NCBI RefSeq assembly: GCF_018139695.1
Contig: NZ_JAGSOG010000027.1
Location: 1 to 52,526 of the forward strand
Origin: Actinospica durhamensis
GTDB lineage: Bacteria; Actinomycetota; Actinomycetes; Streptomycetales; Catenulisporaceae
Direction: 5' to 3'
DNA: 52,526 bases
The notes beneath the pieces were generated by a model, which saw only the letters and a program-made list of their open reading frames with translations, was not told where the DNA came from and did not search any database. This document shows, piece after piece, positions 1 through 8,493 of this stretch. Within the stretch, counting starts at the first letter, position 1. The number at the start of each line of letters is the position of its first letter. The position numbers and the translations under genes are program-made.

Positions 1-41
1 GCCCCGCCCCGGTCCGGTCGTTTCCGCGGTTGACCGGTCTG

Positions 42-674
42 TCAGTTGCCGGCGAGGGCGAGTCCGGCTTCGCGTGCCTGACCCTTGGCGGTGGTGTGGT
101 GCTGGGCGGCCAGGTCGCGCAGCGGTTCCATGGCGGGCACGGACGCGGCGAGCGTGAGTTCGCGCTTGATCAGGGTGAGGTCGGCCTGCCAGACGTCGCG
201 GACGATGCGCTCGAGGTAGGAGGTGGAGTGGTCCCAGCCGTCGCGCGGGGTGCCGGGGCTGTAGCCGCCGCCGAGGGTGGTGATCAGGGCGGTGGGCTTG
301 CCCTTGAGCAGCGGATCGGTGGGCCCGGCTCCGGCGATCACGAGGTCGACCCAGGCCTTGAAGTGCTGGGAGACGCCGAAGTTGTAGAAGGGCACCGCGA
401 GGATCACGGCGTCGGCGCCGCGCAGTTCCGAGACCAAGGCGGCCGCCAGGGCCACCGCGTCGTTCTGAGCCTGGCTGCGCTCGGCCTCCGGGTTGAAGCC
501 GGCGGTGGTGGCCAGGGCCCAGGCGTCGGCGGGCAGGGGTTCGGTGCCGATGTGGCGCCGCGTCACCGTGGCGCCAGGATGTGCGGCGCTCCACTCGGCT
601 TCGGCCACCGAGGCCAGCTCGGCGCTCGCGGAGGTGGCCGGGAAGATGCTGGCATCCAGACGGAACAGGTTCAT
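42..674 (-). CDS. FMN-dependent NADH-azoreductase (AzoR-like flavodoxin-fold quinone/azo reductase)
   Basis: The predicted 210-residue cytosolic protein matches the flavodoxin-2 family that holds AzoR: two-electron reduction of quinones and azo compounds using NADH and bound FMN. The FMN-loop motif PFYNFGVSQHFKAWVDLV is clear near residues 95-112, and a Gly-rich TTLGGGYSPG follows. N-terminus MNLFRLDASI is typical of the family. The open frame runs about 100 codons further upstream, through the neighbouring tetR gene; I chose this ATG because GAGGAG lies 8 bases before it and homology begins here. It is divergent from a TetR-type regulator with a perfect inverted repeat between them, so it is probably repressed by that protein and induced by quinone-like or electrophilic compounds (inference). 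Confidence 0.9.
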   Translation of the reverse strand: MNLFRLDASIFPATSASAELASVAEAEWSAAHPGATVTRRHIGTEPLPADAWALATTAGFNPEAERSQAQNDAVALAAALVSELRGADAVILAVPFYNFGVSQHFKAWVDLVIAGAGPTDPLLKGKPTALITTLGGGYSPGTPRDGWDHSTSYLERIVRDVWQADLTLIKRELTLAASVPAMEPLRDLAAQHHTTAKGQAREAGLALAGN

Positions 675-743
675 GGCGGAACTCCTCGGAGAAAGTGCGG
701 GGTGGGTCGGCGCGGCGCCCGTGAACGGACGTCCCGCCTGCCA

Positions 744-765
744 TAAACGGACTATACCCCGTTTA
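744..765. promoter_or_regulatory. Probable TetR operator between azoR and tetR genes
   Basis: Perfect inverted repeat TAAACGG - 8 bases - CCGTTTA in the 115-base gap between the divergent azoreductase and TetR genes. A 22-base dyad of this size and place is typical for TetR repressors controlling themselves and a divergent oxidoreductase. No other gene is near enough to be its target. Confidence 0.7.
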
Positions 766-789
766 GAGAGGAGGCGGTAGTTTGGTCGC

Positions 790-1425
790 GTGAACGGATC
801 TGTCGTGCCCCTGGGCAAACCGCGCCCCGAGCGTGCCGATGCCGCGCGCAACCGCGAGCTGCTGCTGGCGAACGTCCGGGAGATGCTGGCCGCGGGGGGA
901 GCCGGGAGCGTCACGATGGATGCCCTCGCCGAACGGGCACAGCTGGGCAAGGGCACCGTTTTTCGGCGCTTCGGCACCCGCGCCGGGATCTTCCGCGCCC
1001 TGCTCGACGCCGACGAGCGCAGCTTCCAGGAACAGGTGCTCTACGGCCCGCCCCCGCTGGGGCCCGGAGCATCGGCACTCGATCGCATGGTGGCCTATGG
1101 GCAGGCCCGCATCGCCTTTCTGCTGGATCACCACAGCGTCGCCCGCGCGGCGCTGGACCGTAACCAGCCCGCTCCGGCCGGCGAGGCGACCATCACCCGC
1201 GTTCATCTGCGCATGCTGCTCGGCCAGGCCGGGCTGAACCTGCCGGACTTGGACACTCTGGCCGTCCAACTGACCGGCGCGCTCGAGGGCCCGCTGCTGT
1301 TGTATGTGGTCCTGCCCGAGCCCGAGACGCCCCCCTCACCGGCCGCGGGCCGTCCACTGGCCGAGAGCTGGAGCGTCCTGGTCCACCGCCTGCTGCGCGC
1401 AGAGCCCGGCACCACACCCGGCTGA
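790..1425 (+). CDS. TetR/AcrR family transcriptional regulator
   Basis: A 211-residue protein with an N-terminal TetR helix-turn-helix (about residues 18-64; core VTMDALAERAQLGKGTVFRRF) and a diverged all-helical ligand domain. GTG at 790 is the first possible start in frame after an upstream stop; GAGAGGAGG lies about 16 bases before it, a rather long gap, so a GTG five codons in is an alternative. It is divergent from the azoreductase and almost certainly binds the inverted repeat at 744-765. Ligand unknown. The C-terminal third is Pro/Gly-rich and not informative. Confidence 0.9.
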   Translation: MNGSVVPLGKPRPERADAARNRELLLANVREMLAAGGAGSVTMDALAERAQLGKGTVFRRFGTRAGIFRALLDADERSFQEQVLYGPPPLGPGASALDRMVAYGQARIAFLLDHHSVARAALDRNQPAPAGEATITRVHLRMLLGQAGLNLPDLDTLAVQLTGALEGPLLLYVVLPEPETPPSPAAGRPLAESWSVLVHRLLRAEPGTTPG

Positions 1426-1690
1426 TCTTCGCCACAACGCCATGCTGGTGGCCTGCCGACCACCAGGACGAGCCCCCGACCACGATCGTCACGCCGACTG
1501 GTCGCACGACCAGCAGCTTCGCCGCCAGAAGGCCTGCCGGCGGGGACCCGGGTCTGTGGCCGCACGGTCGGCGGGCGCGAACGGCGGTGCTCTGATAGTC
1601 GCACTCTTCGACGACACGGGCGGATGGCCAACTTCTGGTCAGTTCTGACGGCGACAATGGCGGAGTTCGGCAATGAGAGGAGCACCCTCG

Positions 1691-2410
1691 ATGTCCACCA
1701 CCTCCACCACATCCTCGGAGGTCGACGCAGATCGCCGGGTCGCGGTCGTGACCGGTGGGGCGGGTGCGATCGGCGGCGCCATCGTCGCACGGCTGGCGGC
1801 AGACCATACCGTCGTCGTGCTCGACCGAACCGGCGACGTCCCGGTCGATCTGGGCGACTCCGAGGCGGTACGCCGGGCCGCTCAGACAGTGCTCGAGCGC
1901 TACGGCCGCTGCGACGTGCTGGTCCACTCGGCCGCGATGGTCGCCTTCGGACCGTTCGACGTGCTCGAACTCGATGTGTGGCGCCGGGTGCAGGCGGTCA
2001 ACGTCGAGTCGGCGTTGCTGCTCACGCAGGCGTTCGCGCCCGGGATGCGCGAGCGCGGCTTCGGGCGGGTGATCTTCATCGTGTCCAACACGTTCTGGCG
2101 ACCCTCGGGCGGGCACATGCTCGCCTACGTGGCGTCCAAGGGCGCGCTGATCGGCATGACCCGTACGCTCGCGGTCGGGCTCGGCGCCGACGGCATCGCG
2201 GTCACGGCCGTGGCCCCCGGACTCACCCGCACGGCGGCCACCGACGTCGTTCCGGCCAAGGAGTTCGACGACACCGCGGCGCTCCAGGCCCTGCCGCGGC
2301 CGCTCACCCCCGACGACACCGCCGCAGTGGTGGCGATGCTCGCCGGCGACGACGCCGCGGCGCTGACCGGCCAGACGCTGACCGTCGACGGCGGCCTGGT
2401 GATGCACTGA
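1691..2410 (+). CDS. SDR family NAD(P)-dependent oxidoreductase
   Basis: A 239-residue classical short-chain dehydrogenase/reductase. Visible are the nucleotide-binding TGGAGAIG (residues 21-28), HSAA in place of the usual NNAG, the catalytic Tyr-Lys pair in YVASK (about 146-150) with a Ser near 132, and the C-terminal TGQTLTVDGG of the FabG-like group. ATG at 1691 is chosen because GAGAGGAG lies 8-15 bases upstream; an in-frame ATG six codons earlier overlaps that site. It stands alone; the 265 bases before it hold no gene I can support. Substrate unknown; FabG-like sugar or alcohol oxidation is possible. Confidence 0.87.
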   Translation: MSTTSTTSSEVDADRRVAVVTGGAGAIGGAIVARLAADHTVVVLDRTGDVPVDLGDSEAVRRAAQTVLERYGRCDVLVHSAAMVAFGPFDVLELDVWRRVQAVNVESALLLTQAFAPGMRERGFGRVIFIVSNTFWRPSGGHMLAYVASKGALIGMTRTLAVGLGADGIAVTAVAPGLTRTAATDVVPAKEFDDTAALQALPRPLTPDDTAAVVAMLAGDDAAALTGQTLTVDGGLVMH

Positions 2411-2498
2411 AGCAGGCGCGGGCGCAGGCGCAGACGGGGCAGATGGCGGCAGGCTGCGCCGAAGTGTGCCCGGGCGCTGCCTGCCGCGCCCACGAAGG

Positions 2499-2559
2499 AA
2501 AGGCTCCGGGCCCGGCGGCGACGCCCCGTCAGGTGCGTCATCGCCGGGCCCGGTCCTTT
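2499..2559. terminator. Bidirectional hairpin terminator between SDR and GH3 genes
   Basis: Long inverted repeat with a perfect 12-bp core CCGGGCCCGGCG (2506-2517) and CGCCGGGCCCGG (2542-2553), extended by GACG/CGTC inside and AAAGG/CCTTT outside. It lies between convergent genes, and the outer CCTTT gives a short T-tract for the SDR transcript. Confidence 0.7.
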
Positions 2560-2571
2560 GGGGCTACGTGA

Positions 2572-5500
2572 CTACGACCCGCTCGCGGGCATCAGCTGGG
2601 CCATGTTGAATTCGGCCACGTTCTTGTTGTCGCCGATGCCGCCACCCCACTCCAGGTAGCCGTTGCGGACTCCCGAGTCCACGTTGTTGAGCATCGCCGA
2701 GAGGGAGAACACGGTGTTCGGCGTGGCGGTGACCGAGGTGAGGTCGCTCCACGGCAGCGCCAGCTCGTAGAGGGTGGTGTCGGTCGCGTCGTCTCTGGTG
2801 ACGTTGACCGTGGCGTCGGTCACCGGCCCAGAGCCCTGCGACGGTGAGGTCCACCGATAGAGCTGGGAGCCGTCCGGGGTGAGCGCCGCCCCGTACTCGT
2901 AGTGCCCGTCGGCCGAAGCGGTGCTCACCGTGGCCGAGGAGCCAGGTACCCCGGATGTGGCCGCCACCTGAAGGCTGTCGCCTTGCCAGATGTTGGCCCC
3001 GGTGGCCGGGTTGGAGAAGGCGCTCTCGGTGATGTCGGCCGTGATGTAAAGGTTCGTGGAATCCCAGTCGAACCAGATCTTGCCCGACAGGTACGACGAG
3101 CCGCCGTAGGGCAGCGAGTCGACCAGCGATCCCCAGGTCCCGTCCGCCGTAGTGGCCAGGTCCACGTAGGGGCCGTCCTGGACGTCGGCCTCCGTCCACG
3201 AACTACCCAGGCTCTTGTAGACCACGGGTAGGAAGGTGACATGCCCGGAGAGCGACTCCGAGGACAGGTCGCCGGAGATGACGCTCGTCACCGTGAACGG
3301 GTAGTTCTCGGCGAAAGTGACGTCCGGGACGGGCACGTCCACGGTCGCCGAGGCCTGCGCGGGGATGGTCGCGCTGACCGGCTGGGTACCCGACTCGCTG
3401 CCGAGTTTCCAGTTGACCGCCGTCACCGTGGTCGGGGTGTCCGACGGATTGTTCAGGACCACCTGGAGCGAGCCGGCCGGCGGGCTCATCCCGGTCACCA
3501 CCGGGGTGACCTGTTCGGGCGTGGCGCCGGAGGTCACCGTCAGCGTGCTGACCGCGTCCTGGGTATAGGTTCCGGCCGCGCCGGTGAACGCCGTCGCCGC
3601 GTCCAGCTCCGCCACGGTACCCGTACTCACGGTGGCGGGAATCGTGACGCTCCACGTGGCCGTCACCTGCTGACCCGGACGGACGACGGACTGCGTGACG
3701 GGCGAGGTCGCCGTCGTGGTCCATCCGCTCGGCGCGTTCAGACTCATCGTGACGCCGCGGACGGCCTGCGCGCTGGTGTTGGTGAGCGTCGCCGTCGCGG
3801 TGATCGTACTGTTCGGCTTCACGATGCTCGCCGCCTGCAGGCTATACGGGTCCTGCACCACGATCGGCGTCGTACCGGTCACGCCGTTCACCGTCACCGC
3901 GATCGTCGCGACGCCGGGAGCCCGCATGGTGACCACGCCGGCGCCACTGACCGTGGCGACCCGCGGGTCGCTGGAGCGGTAGGAGACGTGGGCGTGGGAC
4001 AGGTCGGCGAACGACTGGTCGTTGTCGGCCGCCTCGACGATGCCGTCCGCGGTGGCATGGGTCTGCTCGAGCGACGGGTCGGTGTCCGGCGCGATCCACG
4101 GGTTGGTGCCGGTGAGGTTCAGCGTGTCGCCGGGCTTGAACTCCACCTGGTCCGGCTGGACGGTGACCGTCTGCACCTTCGGCGTGATGGCGCCGCGCAC
4201 CTTCACCGTGCCGGAGCCGGCCACGGTGGCGGAGTCGGGTCCGATGCTGAACTTGTAGGCACCGTCGTAGACGACCTGCTTGAGTGTGCTCTCGTCCCAC
4301 TCGCTGAGGCTGGAGACCTGGACGGACAGCTTGATGTGCTGGGTCTGCCCCGGCTTGAGCACCGCCGTCTTCTGGAAGCCGGCCAGCTGCGCCTTCGGCA
4401 ACTCCACACCGGCCTCGGTGAACTGCGGTGACGCGTAGAGCTGGGCGACCGTCGAACCCGCGACCGATCCGGTGTTGGTGACGTCGAAGCCGACGTTCAC
4501 CGTGCCGTCGGCGGTGACGGAGCCGGAGTCGACCTTCACGTGCGAGTACGCGAAGTTCGCATACGACAGGCCGTATCCGAACGGGTAGGTGGGCGTGCCG
4601 GTGAAGTACATGTAGGTGCGGCCGAGCCCGCCGGTCTGCGACGGGGTGAGCCCGTAGTTCGCCACATCAGGAAGCTGCGAGTCGTCGGCGTACCAGGTGA
4701 AGTCCAGGTGCCCGGACGGGTTCTGCTGCCCGAAGAGCACCTGGGCGAGCGCGGTTCCCTGGCTCTCGCCGTTGTAGCCGCTGAAGACGATCGCCGGGAA
4801 GTCCTTCTGGGCGGCCTGGATGTCGTACGGGCCGTCGGCCTGCATGACGAGAGCAGTACGGGGGTTGCCGAGGGCGGAGACCTGGCTGATCAGCGAGTCG
4901 TAGTTGCCGGGCAGCGCCAGGGTCGTGCGGTCGGTGCCCTCGTCGGCCACGCTCAGGTCCGAGCCGACGAAAACGATCACCAGGTCCGCCGCCTTGATCG
5001 CGGACTGTGTCGCGGCCGAGCACGCCGCGGGCGCCGTGGCCTTTGTGGAGGTACCGCAGGCGTCGAAGGTGACGGTGGCCGAGGGGTTGGCCGCCTTGAC
5101 CGCCTGGGTGAGTCCCTGCACCGCGTCGACCTGGAGCGTCGGATCGCCGGAGTAGCCGCCGAGTGTCGTCGTGTTCGCCAGATTGCCGACGACGACGATG
5201 TTGTTCAGCTTGCTCGGATCCGCCGGCAGCAGCGGGGCGGAGGTGCCGGAGACGTCGTTGTTCTGCAGCAGCACGAGATCCTGCGCCGCGACGCTCTCGG
5301 CGAGCGCCTGGTGCGCGGGCGACTGGATCTGCGCCTTGGTGAGATCGGTGTAGGCGACCTTGCCCGAGGGGTCGAACTCGCCGGTCTCCATCCGGATGGT
5401 GAACAGCTTCGTCAGCGCACTGTCGACCACCCCGGTCGTCAGCAGGCCGAGCGAGATCGCCGCGTCGATGTTCTGGACGTTCATCTCCCCGCCGCTGCAG

Positions 5501-6627
5501 TTGAGCTGGGTGCCGGCCCGCAGCGCGAACGCCTGCCCGCCCGCCGCCGCGGCGATCTGCTGGCCGGTGGAGGTGTCCGTCCACGTCGTGCCGTCGGTCG
5601 TCCATCCCGGCGGGGCCCAGTCGTGGCCGCCGGAGGAGTAGATGTCGCTGATCGCGCCGCAGTCCGAGGTGGTGTATCCGCTGAACCCGTAGGTCGCCTG
5701 CAGCAGCTCGTCCACGGTGTAGGTGTCCGCGGGCGACGGCGTCCCGTTCACCGCGTTGTAGGAGGTCATGACGCCGGCCACATGCGCGTTCTCGACCAGG
5801 CTGGCGAACTGCTTGGTGTAGTAGTCCCGGACGTTCGCGTCGGTGGTGTCCGCACTCTGCGTGTGCCGGGCGTCCTCCTCGTTGTTCAGCGCATAGTGCT
5901 TGGCGGTGGCCGCGACCTTCAGATACGGCGTCATCTGCCGGCCGGTCATCGTCTCGCCCTGATACCCGTCGACGAACGCGTCGCCCATGGTGGACGCCAG
6001 GTACGGGTCCTCGCCGAACGACTCGTTGGTCCGCCCCCAGCGCGGGTCACGGTCCATGTTGACCGTCGGCGCCCAGAAGGTGAGGTCGCCGTAGTCCGAG
6101 GCCGAAGGACCGAGGTTGTTCTGCCCGGTCCCGAACAGCGACTTGTCGAGGAACCCGCGCGCCTCGTCCGAGATCGCCGTGGTCTCCTGGTAGGTCAGCT
6201 GCGGGTCCCAGGACATCGTGGACGCGAAGTTCACCGGGAAGCTGGTCGCCGCCGGGTTGAGCTCTCCCTGACTGCTCGCCGCGGTGTCGGCACCGAGCCG
6301 GTTGATCCCGTGCTGCCCCTCGCTCCAGTACGTGTACTGCTGCACCCCGAGCCGCGGGATCGCCGGCGCGTTGTTCGTCTGCAGCTGGGCGACCTTCTCG
6401 GCCAGGGTCATCCTCGACACCAGATCGGCCGCCCGCTCGGCGAACGAGTAGTGCGTGTTCAGGTAGATCGGCTGCGTCGAGGCGGCGGCGGACTGCGCCC
6501 CGCCTCGCGCGCTCGCGTGCGCCCCCGCCGGTATCGCGGCGACCAGGCTGATCGCCACCACGGCGCTCAGCGCTCGCCCGGATGATCGGAATCTTCGGAG
6601 GTGCCAGCCTGCTCGGGGAGATGACAA
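2572..6627 (-). CDS. Secreted GH3 beta-xylosidase/arabinofuranosidase-type enzyme with Ig-like, NEW3-like and CBM9-like modules
   Basis: A 1351-residue exported glycoside hydrolase. A basic N-terminus and hydrophobic stretch (about 18-37) ending AGAHASA form a Sec signal. The GH3 N-domain follows, with YTYWSEGQHGINR as in xylosidase-type GH3 enzymes, NMDRDPRWGRTNESFGEDP, KHYALNNEE, and the nucleophile Asp322 in TSDCGAI. Then come the GH3 C-domain (about 430-665), the fibronectin-III-like domain (about 720-805), a Big2-like repeat (about 870-925), a NEW3-like domain (about 930-1030), and a C-terminal CBM9-like domain (about 1138-1351). A family GH3 core is 700-850 residues, so the rest is accessory binding modules. 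I chose a TTG start with GAAAGG 8 bases upstream, because the frame extends 79 unlikely codons further. A perfect 12-bp palindrome covers this start codon. Substrate (xylo- or arabino-oligosaccharides) is inferred. Confidence 0.9.
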   Translation of the reverse strand: MSSPRAGWHLRRFRSSGRALSAVVAISLVAAIPAGAHASARGGAQSAAASTQPIYLNTHYSFAERAADLVSRMTLAEKVAQLQTNNAPAIPRLGVQQYTYWSEGQHGINRLGADTAASSQGELNPAATSFPVNFASTMSWDPQLTYQETTAISDEARGFLDKSLFGTGQNNLGPSASDYGDLTFWAPTVNMDRDPRWGRTNESFGEDPYLASTMGDAFVDGYQGETMTGRQMTPYLKVAATAKHYALNNEEDARHTQSADTTDANVRDYYTKQFASLVENAHVAGVMTSYNAVNGTPSPADTYTVDELLQATYGFSGYTTSDCGAISDIYSSGGHDWAPPGWTTDGTTWTDTSTGQQIAAAAGGQAFALRAGTQLNCSGGEMNVQNIDAAISLGLLTTGVVDSALTKLFTIRMETGEFDPSGKVAYTDLTKAQIQSPAHQALAESVAAQDLVLLQNNDVSGTSAPLLPADPSKLNNIVVVGNLANTTTLGGYSGDPTLQVDAVQGLTQAVKAANPSATVTFDACGTSTKATAPAACSAATQSAIKAADLVIVFVGSDLSVADEGTDRTTLALPGNYDSLISQVSALGNPRTALVMQADGPYDIQAAQKDFPAIVFSGYNGESQGTALAQVLFGQQNPSGHLDFTWYADDSQLPDVANYGLTPSQTGGLGRTYMYFTGTPTYPFGYGLSYANFAYSHVKVDSGSVTADGTVNVGFDVTNTGSVAGSTVAQLYASPQFTEAGVELPKAQLAGFQKTAVLKPGQTQHIKLSVQVSSLSEWDESTLKQVVYDGAYKFSIGPDSATVAGSGTVKVRGAITPKVQTVTVQPDQVEFKPGDTLNLTGTNPWIAPDTDPSLEQTHATADGIVEAADNDQSFADLSHAHVSYRSSDPRVATVSGAGVVTMRAPGVATIAVTVNGVTGTTPIVVQDPYSLQAASIVKPNSTITATATLTNTSAQAVRGVTMSLNAPSGWTTTATSPVTQSVVRPGQQVTATWSVTIPATVSTGTVAELDAATAFTGAAGTYTQDAVSTLTVTSGATPEQVTPVVTGMSPPAGSLQVVLNNPSDTPTTVTAVNWKLGSESGTQPVSATIPAQASATVDVPVPDVTFAENYPFTVTSVISGDLSSESLSGHVTFLPVVYKSLGSSWTEADVQDGPYVDLATTADGTWGSLVDSLPYGGSSYLSGKIWFDWDSTNLYITADITESAFSNPATGANIWQGDSLQVAATSGVPGSSATVSTASADGHYEYGAALTPDGSQLYRWTSPSQGSGPVTDATVNVTRDDATDTTLYELALPWSDLTSVTATPNTVFSLSAMLNNVDSGVRNGYLEWGGGIGDNKNVAEFNMAQLMPASGS

Positions 6628-6634
6628 CGTTGTC
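6623..6634. promoter_or_regulatory. LacI-type operator over the start codon of the GH3-CBM9 gene
   Basis: Perfect palindrome GACAACGTTGTC with the CpG centre typical of LacI-family operators. It overlaps the TTG start and the end of the ribosome site, so a bound repressor would block elongation or initiation. A closely similar site, TGACAACGCTGTCA, lies before the truncated gene at the right edge. Confidence 0.7.
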
Positions 6635-6698
6635 TTCCTTTCGCGCGAGGCACCGCGGTCCGTGGCAGCCTGAGGGATTAATGAGAACTCTGTCACAC

Positions 6699-6726
6699 TG
6701 TTTAGCCCACTGTGAGCAAAAGTCAA
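6699..6726 (-). promoter_or_regulatory. Predicted promoter of the GH3-CBM9 gene
   Basis: On the minus strand TTGACT (6726-6721), a 16-base spacer and TAAACA (6704-6699), about 72 bases before the TTG start. The spacer is one base short of ideal, so this is a moderate prediction. Confidence 0.45.
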
Positions 6727-6727
6727 G

Positions 6728-6948
6728 ACCACTCGGGGATGCCGACGGCCTCCGGCAGGGCGGCCGCGAGCCTCCCCCACCGCCCCAGACACGACCGTCA
6801 CGCGGCCCGAGGCTCGCGCCGAGGCAGGTGCGCCCGGCGACTGACGTGCCCCGAGGACGCGCAAGCACTTCTGCCCGATTCCAGCGGAAGTCCCATGGCG
6901 GAGTATCAGGGAAGCCGCGCCGGAGTCCCCGCAGAACGACGCCCCTGG
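6728..6948. other. Intergenic stretch without a recognisable gene
   Basis: Between the GH3 promoter and the end of the next minus-strand gene. Frames through here are short and lack ribosome sites. I see no strong repeat or hairpin. Confidence 0.5.
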
Positions 6949-7470
6949 CTACACGTCAGCTCGCGAAGAGTAGATCCGCGCCGCGGAAAGCTGGATTGCG
7001 ATCGAGGTCCAGGTGACTGGTTCCAATCGGGCGGCCTGTTCGGCCTTCAACTCGGGAGAAGCGGCCTTGAGGCACGTGAGATACCAGTCCCGCAGCCAGT
7101 ACGACCAGGTTGCGAGCCAGTTCTCTATGACCGCGTGGGCCCATCCGCCCTCGCGTGCCCGTGGTTCTTCGGCGGCTCGCATGGCCAAGTCAGCCTGGTC
7201 GTTCTGAAAGTCCCCGGTCAGCCACTGAATGTAGCCGCGAAGCGTCTCCGCGTCCTCGACGCCACGGTGGTCGCTGATCGGCTCAGGCGTGGGTAGTTCG
7301 CCTCGTACCACGGCGCCTCGCGCGGCGTGAAGGAGTGCCGCCAGGTCACGCCAGCCGTTCATCGGGGGCGGCCCGAATCCCTCTTCGAAGTCGGCGCAGT
7401 AGTGGCTGGATCGGATGAGATCCGCGAAGGCCGTCAGGAACGCGGGGATCGTGGCGTTGCGCCAGGGCAT
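6949..7470 (-). CDS. Conserved-looking hypothetical protein, Trp-rich and helical
   Basis: A predicted 173-residue soluble protein with no family I can name securely. It has many Trp and acidic/Ala helices (IQWLTGDFQNDQADLAMR; a Trp/Tyr-dense stretch with motifs NWLATW, SYWLRDW and YLTCLK), which resembles the small intracellular DUF7660-like proteins that begin with a helical segment and contain conserved Trp, but this is only a resemblance. The ATG at 7470 has GAGAAGG just upstream; the frame stays open for 75 more codons, but that part looks non-coding and would overlap the divergent gene. Divergent from the membrane protein at 7654. Function unknown. Confidence 0.55.
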   Translation of the reverse strand: MPWRNATIPAFLTAFADLIRSSHYCADFEEGFGPPPMNGWRDLAALLHAARGAVVRGELPTPEPISDHRGVEDAETLRGYIQWLTGDFQNDQADLAMRAAEEPRAREGGWAHAVIENWLATWSYWLRDWYLTCLKAASPELKAEQAARLEPVTWTSIAIQLSAARIYSSRADV

Positions 7471-7653
7471 GGCCTTCTCGCGGGCCTGCTCGGCGTCGCG
7501 TGAGAGCAGCAGCGGGCCTGAACCGCGAACCGCGCGTACGGCACGGCCACAGAGACAGAACCCGAATTCGCAGACTATTGACAGCGTAAGCCGCGCTGCG
7601 CTGAGATTTGTCGGACCGGGGCTTGTTCGACCAGCATGGATTGAGGGGCTGAA

Positions 7654-8400
7654 GTGACGGTTGAGTCGGACGAGAGAAATGAGCGGACTCGCCAAATCTG
7701 GGAGGTGGGTATTCCCGTCGGCCTCGGCGTGCTCCTCGCCCTCCTGGACGCGTTCAAGGTCATGAACTCCGACTATGCCGCCGCTGCCATCATCGCGGTG
7801 CTGGGCATCATCTGCCGCAGCCAGATCGAGTGGGACCGCCGCTCACGGGAACAGGCCGTCGAGTTCGGCAGGAAGCTGGACGACATCCGTAACGCGATCG
7901 ACTCCGTCAGCGAACTTCAGTTCTACCAGCAGTACGAAGCGTTCTACGAGTCGTTGACCCGGCAGGTGTGCCACGCCAAGAGGGAGGTGCGTGTCAGCTA
8001 TCTGCGTCGTTTTCCGCCCGACGTGCTCAACAGCACGGCCGTGGACGACTACTTCAAGGCCTGCCTGGCGTGGGCCCGGCAGCCGAAGCGCATGTTTCGC
8101 CGCGTCGTGACCTCGGACAGTGCGGGCGAGATGGCCAGGTGGATGGAATCCGAGCGTGAGTTGATGCGGGACAACGATCCGCGCTACCTGGTCCGCCAGG
8201 TCGAGGTGAGGGGCGACGCGATGAGCGTGGCTATCATCGACCACGAATATGTGTACTTCGCTTTCGGCGCGGAGAGATCGAGCGTGACGGGATTCAGCCT
8301 GCGCAACGTCGAGCTCGCGGAATACATGATTACGTATCATGATGAGCTGTGGCGGAACGGCAAAGACATCACCGAACCCGGCGTGTTGCGTCCAGCGTGA
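7654..8400 (+). CDS. Hypothetical protein with two N-terminal membrane helices and a cytosolic domain
   Basis: A 248-residue protein starting at GTG. Residues about 17-33 and 38-54 form a helical hairpin (VGIPVGLGVLLALLDAF; YAAAAIIAVLGIICR), followed by a charged coiled-coil-like linker (about 58-85) and a soluble domain of about 150 residues. The latter ends in a beta-rich part, RGDAMSVAIIDHEYVYFAFG, that recalls the sensor-like half of phospholipase-D-like or WYL-adjacent domains, without an HKD motif. The layout 2TM + linker + soluble domain is seen in several membrane effectors and signalling adaptors; role unknown. It stands between two minus-strand genes and lacks obvious operon partners. 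Confidence 0.7.
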   Translation: MTVESDERNERTRQIWEVGIPVGLGVLLALLDAFKVMNSDYAAAAIIAVLGIICRSQIEWDRRSREQAVEFGRKLDDIRNAIDSVSELQFYQQYEAFYESLTRQVCHAKREVRVSYLRRFPPDVLNSTAVDDYFKACLAWARQPKRMFRRVVTSDSAGEMARWMESERELMRDNDPRYLVRQVEVRGDAMSVAIIDHEYVYFAFGAERSSVTGFSLRNVELAEYMITYHDELWRNGKDITEPGVLRPA

Positions 8401-8493
8401 TACGGCAGTGGACCTGGATCCTGACGTGATGTCAGGGTCGTCGATGCGCGGGGGTCGCCCCTCAGAACCGGTCCCCCTTGCGCGGCCGCCGGG

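Noticed and set aside
1426-1690. A small gene between tetR and the SDR
   Set aside because: Frames are Arg/Pro-rich and lack ribosome sites or protein-like sequence.
4540-6585. A 681-codon open frame on the plus strand
   Set aside because: Antisense shadow of the GH3-CBM9 gene with the same low-complexity composition.
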